Shown piece after piece: positions 61,801 to 64,000 of a DNA stretch of 64,000 bases; within the stretch, counting starts at the first letter, position 1, and every line of letters starts with the position of its first letter. A program made the translations under genes and the position numbers. This stretch comes from Salminus brasiliensis. Taxonomy: Eukaryota > Chordata > Actinopteri > Characiformes > Bryconidae. The notes beneath the pieces were generated by a model. The model made no database searches. It saw only the letters and a list, made by a program, of their open reading frames with translations, and was not told where the DNA came from. The DNA lies in assembly GCF_030463535.1 (NCBI RefSeq), contig NC_132897.1, forward strand, positions 7,274,821-7,338,820, read 5' to 3'.

Positions 61801-64000
61801 ACTCTGCACCGAATAACATCAAAAACTGACTTACTTTCAGAGCAGTCTTCTCCAGTGAAACCCAATTCACAGATACACATGCCATTCAGGCAGCGACCTT
61901 GGTTGTTGCAGTTATCTGGGCAGGTAAGTTCTGAGCAGTCGGTTCCAGTGTAACCCTCAAAGCAGACACACTTCCCATCATCGCAGAAGCCGCGGTCCAG
62001 GCAGTTGTTAGGACAAGTCTTCTCGCTGCAGTCCTCTCCAGTAAAGCCCTCATCGCACAAACACTGACCATTCAGACAGCGACCTCGGTTATGGCAATTG
62101 TTGGGACACGTCTTCTCGCTGCAGTCCTCTCCAGTAAAGCCATCGTCGCACAAACACAGACCGTTTAGACAGCGACCTCGGTCATGGCAGTTGTTAGGAC
62201 ATGTCTTTTCACCGCAGTCCTCTCCAGTAAAACCTTCGTCGCACAAACACTGACCGTTCAGACAGCGACCTCGGTTATGGCAGTTGTTGAGACACGTCTT
62301 TTCGCTGCAGTCCTCTCCGGTAAAGCCCTCGTCGCACAAACACTGACCATTCAGACAGCGACCCCGGTTATGGCAGTTGTTGGGACAAGTCAGCTCACTA
62401 CAGTCTTTGCCCGTGAAGCCGGTGTGGCAGACACACTTGCCATCCACACATTCGCCATGACCGTGGCAGTCATTAGGGCAGGTCTTAATGCTGCAGTCTT
62501 CCCCTGTGAAGCCTTTGTTACATACGCACTGACCATTCACACAGTGACCTCGATTATGGCAGTGGTTAGGACATGTCTTTTCGCTGCAGTCCTCTCCAGT
62601 AAAGCCCTCGTTACACACACACTGACCATTCAGACAGTGACCTCGGTTATGGCAGTTGTTGGGACAGGTCAGCTCACTGCAGTCTTTGCCTGTAAATCCT
62701 GCATGGCAGACGCACTTGCCATCCACACATTCACCGCGGCCGTGGCAGTCATTAGGACAGGTCTTAATGCTGCAGTCTTCACCTGCAAAGCCCTGGTGGC
62801 AAACGCACTTTCCATCCACACAGCGCCCACGGTTATGGCACTCGTTGGGACAGGAGAGCTCAGAACAGTCGTCGCCTTGGTATCCAGCATCACATATGCA
62901 CTCTCCATTTACACATTTACCCCTTTCATTGCAGTTGTCAGGGCAGGAGAGAATGCTGCAGTCTTCTCCTTGGAAGCCGGGATCACAGATGCATCTGCCG
63001 TTGAAGCAGTGGCCTCTCTGACTGCAGTCATTCAGACACGTCAGCTTGGAGCAGTCTTCTCCAGTGTAGCCGAAGTTGCACACACACTGACCATTAAGAC
63101 AAATGCCTTTGTTGTTACAGTTCCCTGGACAGGTAAGCTCACCACAGTCCTCCCCAGTGAAACCCTCGTCACAGTAGCAGGTTCCATTGACGCAGCGACC
63201 ACGGTCAAAGCAGTCATTGGGGCAGATAAGCTCTGAGCAGTCAAAGCCTGTCCAGGGCTCATCACACACACAGTCGCTGTCCACACAGCGTCCCCTACCT
63301 AGGCAGTTGTTCAGACAGTTGGTCATTGAGCAGTCCTCCCCCATGAAACCTTCTTCACAGATGCAAGCCCCATCTATGCACTCGCCATTTTCGCCACAGT
63401 CTACAGGGCACAGTTCGATGCCACAGTCCTCTCCTCCAAAGCCCTCAAAGCAGACGCATTTGCCATCCACACATCGACCTTGATCCTGGCAGAAATTGGG
63501 GCACTCTGGCTCAGAGCAGTTGGTTCCCCTCCAGCCAGGCTCACACACACAGCTACAGGTATCAGTGCTATAGTTGCCACGACCACTGCAGTAAGGCTTG
63601 GTTGTGACCTCACCTGAAAAAACACAGGGCAACCATCAGGTCATAAAATCCCAGCTTCTGTAAAACTGTATGAACAATCATTATTGTAAATGTAGAAACA
63701 GACGCCGAAGGCGAGAAGATTTAGAGGGGGGAGGCAGAAGATCAAACACTGTAGGAATAATACGCTGACTCCTCTTTGAGGATCAAAGGGTGCGGCAGCA
63801 AAACTGTGAAGCTTACTTCACATCTGAACTCACCTGTAACCTGAGCTCCACAGCAACCAGCCCCACCGCTGCACTGCTCCCTCAGGCTAGACACTTCAGC
63901 CTCCAGCATCTCCAGCCTATTCAGGAGATCCTTCAGATCCGGCAGTTGGTTATCGCATCCACAGGCCTGCTTGGGGATGTTGATCCGGTGGGTGAAAACG
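29590..64000 (-). CDS. tnc: Tenascin-C, 5'-partial, 22 exons visible
   Basis: Secreted hexameric extracellular-matrix glycoprotein that modulates cell adhesion and binds integrins, fibronectin and proteoglycans. Reading the minus strand, 22 exons with GT-AG borders join in one frame into 1772 residues and a TAA stop. Order: end of the oligomerisation region with heptads and Cys-Gly-Cys (63834-64000), 18.5 EGF repeats, FNIII 1-5, two extra FNIII domains, FNIII 6-8, and a fibrinogen-like globe ending RRKRS. Domain by domain the sequence follows vertebrate tenascin-C as I remember it: the [10 protein letters not shown] start, the FNIII-1 [12 protein letters not shown] opening and the [14 protein letters not shown] entry to the globe. 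Tenascin-R and -W have far fewer EGF repeats. Tenascin-X has 18.5, but its FNIII sequences are not these. FNIII domain borders fall at phase-1 introns, so whole domains can be skipped in frame. Signal peptide, start codon and promoter lie outside the window. Oddities: expanded EGF array, RGE for RGD in FNIII-3, and a small splice-variable region. Confidence 0.96.
29733..30174 (+). mobile_element. MITE family 1 in the last tnc intron
   Basis: The left end TGGACAAAAGTATTGGGACA lies 33 bases from the last-exon acceptor, and the right end GTCCACAAACATTTGGACTC lies near 30169. It fills most of the front part of the 756-base intron. Confidence 0.85.
30457..30620 (-). CDS. tnc: tnc exon: fibrinogen-like domain, part 4
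   Basis: A 164-bp exon encoding [20 protein letters not shown], then [20 protein letters not shown] and [10 protein letters not shown]. It carries the DxDND calcium-loop pattern and the second cysteine pair (TNC, KNC). The acceptor is TCTCCTAG|GTGATTC and the donor AAA|GTACGA, phase 0. Confidence 0.95.
31476..31637 (-). CDS. tnc: tnc exon: fibrinogen-like domain, part 3
   Basis: A 162-bp exon encoding [20 protein letters not shown] through [19 protein letters not shown] to YSGTA. The acceptor is GTGTCCAG|GTCTG and the donor GCAG|GTAAAA, phase 1 to 1. Confidence 0.94.
31742..31838 (-). CDS. tnc: tnc exon: fibrinogen-like domain, part 2
   Basis: A 97-bp exon encoding [20 protein letters not shown] and then [13 protein letters not shown], with the conserved W..Y..GFG...EFWLG core of fibrinogen-like domains. 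The acceptor is TGCTACAG|GTGTTC and the donor CTTG|GTATGA, phase 1. Confidence 0.94.
32333..32484 (-). CDS. tnc: tnc exon: entry to fibrinogen-like globe
   Basis: A 152-bp exon encoding [20 protein letters not shown] through [20 protein letters not shown] to DGGGWM. It holds the first two cysteines of the fibrinogen domain (DCSQ and VYCDM) and the GGGW signature. The acceptor is GTTCTAG|TCGG and the donor GATG|GTGAGG, phase 0. Confidence 0.95.
32560..33460 (+). repeat. 30-bp / 60-bp minisatellite in a tnc intron
   Basis: About 30 units of 30 bp. Two subtypes alternate from about 32820: one with GTTCTAGGCCACAGTAAGG and one with TTCTAGGCTATAGTATGG, giving a 60-bp higher-order unit. Earlier units (32560-32820) are more diverged. 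Because 30 is a multiple of three, the plus strand stays open for 231 codons as a repeated decapeptide ([10 protein letters not shown] / [10 protein letters not shown]). It lies between the FNIII-8 and fibrinogen exons. Confidence 0.95.
33606..33738 (-). CDS. tnc: tnc exon: FNIII-8, second half
   Basis: A 133-bp exon encoding [20 protein letters not shown] through [19 protein letters not shown] to TVFTT, the end of the FNIII stalk. The acceptor is CTGTTTCAG|GAAGTG and the donor ACCA|GTAAGT, phase 1. The following intron carries the 30/60-bp minisatellite. Confidence 0.93.
34200..34330 (-). CDS. tnc: tnc exon: FNIII-8, first half
   Basis: A 131-bp exon encoding [20 protein letters not shown] through [19 protein letters not shown] to DGAVR, the first half of FNIII-8. 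The acceptor is TGCTGCAG|ATGTGG and the donor CCGG|GTCAGT in phase 0, as in FNIII-2. Confidence 0.93.
34535..34975 (+). mobile_element. MITE family 1 in a tnc intron
   Basis: CACTATATGGACAAAAGTAT at about 34537 and ACATTTGGACATGTGG at about 34956-34971 are the two ends. It sits right next to the FNIII-7b donor. Confidence 0.85.
34997..35140 (-). CDS. tnc: tnc exon: FNIII-7, second half
   Basis: A 144-bp exon encoding [20 protein letters not shown] through [19 protein letters not shown] to TQFTTG. The acceptor is TTTTTGCAG|TGCCTCC and the donor ACAG|GTAACA. A MITE copy ends within about 25 bases downstream of this donor. Confidence 0.93.
35375..35494 (-). CDS. tnc: tnc exon: FNIII-7, first half
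   Basis: A 120-bp exon encoding [20 protein letters not shown] and then [20 protein letters not shown], the first half of FNIII-7 (human has [20 protein letters not shown]). The acceptor is CCTATCAG|CTCTGG and the donor ACTG|GTAACT. It is too short to stand out as an open frame and was found by similarity to the family. Confidence 0.92.
35590..36500 (+). repeat. AT-rich degenerate 22-bp-type array in a tnc intron
   Basis: Variants of TAGTTATTGAGTATGGATCA repeat irregularly for about 0.9 kb. They fill the intron between the FNIII-6 and FNIII-7 exons. Confidence 0.85.
36641..36784 (-). CDS. tnc: tnc exon: FNIII-6, second half
   Basis: A 144-bp exon encoding [20 protein letters not shown] through [19 protein letters not shown] to RVTT, completing FNIII-6. 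The acceptor is CCCTGCAG|GCAGTCC and the donor ACAG|GTGCGG, phase 1 to 1. Confidence 0.93.
37580..38020. mobile_element. Foldback/MITE element with about 110-bp inverted termini
   Basis: AACTGTGTAGTTACACATTA (37603 onward) and GTACAGCTTGTGTAATTGAC (about 37672-37691) recur in reverse complement as GTCAATTACACAAGCTGTAC (about 37904) and TAATGTGTAACTACACAGTT (about 37987). The arms differ by a few bases. The interior is about 200 bp and non-coding. Confidence 0.85.
38067..38189 (-). CDS. tnc: tnc exon: FNIII-6, first half
   Basis: A 123-bp exon encoding [20 protein letters not shown] through [15 protein letters not shown], the first half of FNIII-6. The acceptor is TCCTGCAAG|GCCTGG and the donor GGCG|GTAAGT, phase 1 to 1. 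A foldback element begins about 50 bases past the donor. Confidence 0.93.
38190..40519. other. tnc intron (D-like to FNIII-6)
   Basis: No further FNIII exon found. Only the (GA)n tract is notable. Confidence 0.6.
38712..38747 (+). repeat. (GA)n microsatellite
   Basis: About 34 bases of GA in the tnc intron upstream of FNIII-6. Confidence 0.95.
40520..40792 (-). CDS. tnc: tnc exon: extra FNIII domain (D-like)
   Basis: A 273-bp exon, phase 1 to 1, encoding an FNIII domain from [20 protein letters not shown] to VLGVART. The EAEPEVD opening and [19 protein letters not shown] match human domain D, the last of the alternatively spliced set. The acceptor is TACGTCTAG|AGGCC and the donor ACAG|GTATTT. 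Skipping it keeps the frame. Confidence 0.93.
41135..41572 (+). mobile_element. MITE family 1 in a tnc intron
   Basis: Ends CACTATATGGACAAAAGTAT (about 41139) and ACATTTGGACATGTAGTG (about 41551-41568) are imperfect inverted repeats. Confidence 0.88.
43238..43800 (+). mobile_element. Non-autonomous Tc1-type element
   Basis: Left end ACACCGATCAGCCATGACAT resembles the terminus of the Tc1 relic at 21151. The interior contains TGTCAGTGTCACTGCAGTGC and an inverted segment with CACTCACTGTCCACTCTATT. It is non-coding. A second partial copy lies at 55015-55215. Confidence 0.7.
44737..45242 (+). mobile_element. MITE family 1 in a tnc intron
   Basis: Left end CTATATGGACAAAAGTACTG, right end GTCCACAAACATATGGACAT. 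A complete copy of about 500 bp. Confidence 0.88.
45931..46206 (-). CDS. tnc: tnc exon: extra FNIII domain (splice-variable region, B/C-like)
   Basis: A 276-bp exon, phase 1 to 1, encoding an FNIII domain from [20 protein letters not shown] to PVFAEAIT. The [19 protein letters not shown] opening resembles the alternatively spliced domains of human tenascin-C (for example LLENLTISDINPYGFTVSW). Sequons NMT, NVS and NHT are present. It is flanked by two 5-kb introns and can be skipped in frame. The acceptor is ATCATCCAG|ACAACG and the donor ACAG|GTACCA. Confidence 0.93.
46885..47010. mobile_element. SINE-like fragment related to 15720-16000
   Basis: Shares GAGAGCATGGCTAATTATGC-like and GCTGCTGATGGCAAAGCAG blocks with the 15720 element. 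Confidence 0.4.
47230..47775 (+). mobile_element. Non-autonomous element containing (CAG)n
   Basis: A (CAG)8 tract at about 47506-47528 sits inside a sequence ending GGTTTTGCACAGAACTGTAC, the same kind of terminus as the Tc1 relic at 775 in reverse. The body has AGAGAACTCTAAATAATACT. It is non-coding. Confidence 0.55.
47985..49810. other. tnc intron, repeat-rich part
   Basis: No exon found. Three (TA)n tracts lie at about 49129-49160, 49185-49206 and 49340-49411, and (TGCA)n at about 49422-49441. Copies of the TTCAATGGAAGTCAATG family flank them in both orientations (47985, 49205, 49670). Confidence 0.6.
51311..51574 (-). CDS. tnc: tnc exon: FNIII-5
   Basis: A 264-bp exon, phase 1 to 1, one whole FNIII domain from [20 protein letters not shown] to ILSAST. 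It keeps the [12 protein letters not shown] and [12 protein letters not shown] stretches. The basic GRKK patch corresponds to the region implicated in heparin and growth-factor binding in tenascin-C FNIII-5. The acceptor is CTCTCAG|ACCTGG and the donor ACAG|GTCAGT. Confidence 0.95.
52159..52248 (-). CDS. tnc: tnc exon: FNIII-4, second part
   Basis: A 90-bp exon encoding [20 protein letters not shown] and then [10 protein letters not shown], the last third of FNIII-4 (human has [20 protein letters not shown]). The acceptor is CTTCAACAG|GGCTC and the donor ACTG|GTAAGA, phase 1 to 1. It is the shortest exon visible. Confidence 0.93.
52249..54398. other. tnc intron inside FNIII-4
   Basis: Nothing recognised apart from a short GT-rich tract near 53745. 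Confidence 0.5.
54399..54584 (-). CDS. tnc: tnc exon: FNIII-4, first part
   Basis: A 186-bp exon encoding [20 protein letters not shown] through [19 protein letters not shown] to AKITG. It matches the first two thirds of FNIII-4. The acceptor is TGTGTTTCAG|ACCTGG and the donor ACTG|GTAAGG, phase 1. A SINE abuts the acceptor region: a CTAAC branch-point candidate about 20 bases upstream lies at its edge. Confidence 0.93.
54606..54840 (+). mobile_element. tRNA-derived SINE, antisense to tnc
   Basis: Head GGGGCAGTGGTGGCTATCG, B-box GGTTTGATTCCCGG (about 54640-54653), body CAAGCTGCCACTGTTTGGCC, tail with AGTGACAAATACGTGCACC. A familiar fish SINE layout. Confidence 0.8.
55015..55215. mobile_element. 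Fragment of the 43238-type Tc1 non-autonomous element
   Basis: Contains GTGGACTATTCTCGGCCCAG and CAGCAGTGACACTGACACGG, shared with that family. Confidence 0.5.
55545..56205 (+). repeat. Cluster of partial SINE heads and derived tandem pieces
   Basis: GACAGTGGTGGCTTCGTGGT with GGTTTGATACCC (about 55550-55602), then several pieces with TCAGAAAAAGGGTA and CCAACTGTGTAC, then a second head GACAGTGGTGGCTCAGCG at about 56104 with GGGCCCTTGAGCAAAGCCC. This is the same SINE family as at 54606, broken and locally repeated. Confidence 0.7.
56295..56564 (-). CDS. tnc: tnc exon: FNIII-3 with RGE in place of RGD
   Basis: A 270-bp exon, phase 1 to 1, one whole FNIII domain from [19 protein letters not shown] to HEIFTTG. 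In human tenascin-C this domain holds the RGD integrin site (SRRGDMSS) and the alpha9beta1 site around AEIDGIEL. Here the corresponding stretches read AHRGEMTS and AQVDGVSV, so the RGD Asp is Glu (codon GAG) and IDG is VDG. The acceptor is CATGCAG|TGATTG. The donor ACAG|GTCAGA is a weak consensus. Confidence 0.94.
56565..58735. other. tnc intron, mostly unique
   Basis: No exon found. A GGTTCTTC-type dispersed repeat lies at 58280-58500. Confidence 0.5.
58736..58802 (+). repeat. (TA)n/(TG)n microsatellite
   Basis: TA dinucleotides with a short TGTGTG insert. Confidence 0.95.
59203..59590 (+). mobile_element. MITE family 1, truncated at a tnc splice donor
   Basis: Left end ATTGACAAAAGTATTGGGAC is present. 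The right part stops at TAGCAAAATGCATTCATG, without the terminal repeat, about 15 bases before the FNIII-2b donor. Confidence 0.82.
59605..59758 (-). CDS. tnc: tnc exon: FNIII-2, second half
   Basis: A 154-bp exon encoding [20 protein letters not shown] through [20 protein letters not shown] to NVVT, the second half of FNIII-2. The acceptor is AAATGCCAG|AAAGAG (phase 0) and the donor ACAA|GTAAGC (phase 1). A MITE copy ends only about 15 bases past this donor. Confidence 0.94.
59759..60752. other. tnc intron inside FNIII-2
   Basis: No exon or repeat recognised. Confidence 0.5.
60753..60868 (-). CDS. tnc: tnc exon: FNIII-2, first half
   Basis: A 116-bp exon encoding [20 protein letters not shown] and then [19 protein letters not shown]. 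It matches the first half of tenascin-C FNIII-2 (human has EGLKFKSIKETSVEVEW). The acceptor is TTTGTTAG|ATCTCC and the donor ACA|GTAAGT in phase 0. The domain is split in two exons. Confidence 0.94.
60972..61235 (-). CDS. tnc: tnc exon: FNIII-1
   Basis: A 264-bp exon, phase 1 to 1, encoding one FNIII domain from [17 protein letters not shown] to VPVSARVAT. It has the core Trp (VSWVN) and the [15 protein letters not shown] strand typical of tenascin FNIII-1. The acceptor is CCCACAG|TCTC and the donor ACAC|GTGAGT. Confidence 0.95.
61236..61834. other. tnc intron between EGF exon and FNIII-1
   Basis: No exon or repeat recognised. Confidence 0.5.
61835..63613 (-). CDS. tnc: tnc exon: 18.5 EGF-like repeats
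   Basis: A single 1779-bp exon from acceptor TTTTTTCAG|GTGAGG to donor GAAA|GTAAGT. It holds a half EGF repeat ([20 protein letters not shown]) and then 18 full 31-residue repeats, each with six cysteines and the pattern CPNxCHxRGxCxxGxCxCxxGFTGEDC. Human tenascin-C has 14.5. Repeat 4 ([18 protein letters not shown]) closely matches human repeat 5, so the extra copies lie C-terminal to it. Repeats 9-11 and 12-14 form a duplicated three-repeat block with a 279-bp period, and repeats 13-16 are nearly identical. The frame runs on into the intron to 61704, but the splice donor ends the exon earlier. Confidence 0.95.
63834..64000 (-). CDS. tnc: tnc exon: end of N-terminal oligomerisation region (partial at window edge)
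   Basis: The visible translation starts [15 protein letters not shown] and ends [17 protein letters not shown]. The Cys-Gly-Cys pair and the Leu-rich heptads ([18 protein letters not shown]) match the coiled coil through which tenascin-C forms trimers and then hexamers. The donor is ACAG|GTGAGT and the exon ends in phase 1. The 5' part of this exon is cut by the window end. Confidence 0.93.

Noticed and set aside
62184..63236. A 350-codon open frame on the plus strand
   Set aside because: It is exactly antisense to the EGF repeats. The Cys-rich periodic codons keep the opposite frame open, and its product is a low-complexity repeat of A, V and T.

Overview
This window is vertebrate nuclear DNA, almost certainly from a teleost fish. 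It has intron-rich genes with GT-AG splice sites, a tenascin-C gene, dense Tc1-like relics, MITEs, tRNA-derived SINEs with an L2/UnaL2-type tail, and many microsatellites. The repeat families resemble ones I associate with otophysan fish (characiforms, catfishes), but that placement is only an impression. There are no prokaryotic features.

Two protein-coding genes can be supported, both on the minus strand. (1) Positions 29590-64000 carry tenascin-C (tnc), an extracellular-matrix protein. I traced 22 exons that join in one frame into 1772 residues plus a stop. They encode the end of the N-terminal assembly region with heptads and cysteines, 18.5 EGF repeats in one 1.78-kb exon, ten fibronectin type III (FNIII) domains and a complete C-terminal fibrinogen-like globe. 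The 5' exons (signal peptide, start codon, promoter) lie beyond position 64000. (2) Positions 24831-25820 carry a single-coding-exon GT31 beta-1,3-galactosyltransferase-family enzyme of 329 residues, a type II Golgi membrane protein, with a splice acceptor just upstream of the ATG.

At 20280-20760 a CpG-rich segment with GC boxes, CCAAT boxes, an RFX X-box and a CRE is followed on the minus strand by a good splice donor at 20293. It looks like the promoter and non-coding first exon of a third minus-strand gene whose body would lie beyond position 1. Positions 1-20280 would then be its first intron; I found no coding exon there.

The rest is repeats. Notable are a fresh 1.68-kb tandem duplication (2306-5659) whose end lies inside a MITE, a 56-bp minisatellite (11147-11700), a 470-bp GATA/GACA array (15138-15608), AT-rich short-period arrays (19030-20040 and 35590-36500), a 30/60-bp minisatellite inside a tnc intron (32560-33460), seven copies of one MITE family, and a foldback element next to a tnc exon.

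The most interesting biology is in tnc. The EGF array has been expanded by recent duplication, including a three-repeat block. The integrin-binding RGD of the third FNIII domain reads RGE, and the nearby alpha9beta1 motif is also changed. The alternatively spliced FNIII region is reduced to two domains. Several mobile elements sit within tens of bases of tnc splice sites. I found no evidence of a wholly new biological system.
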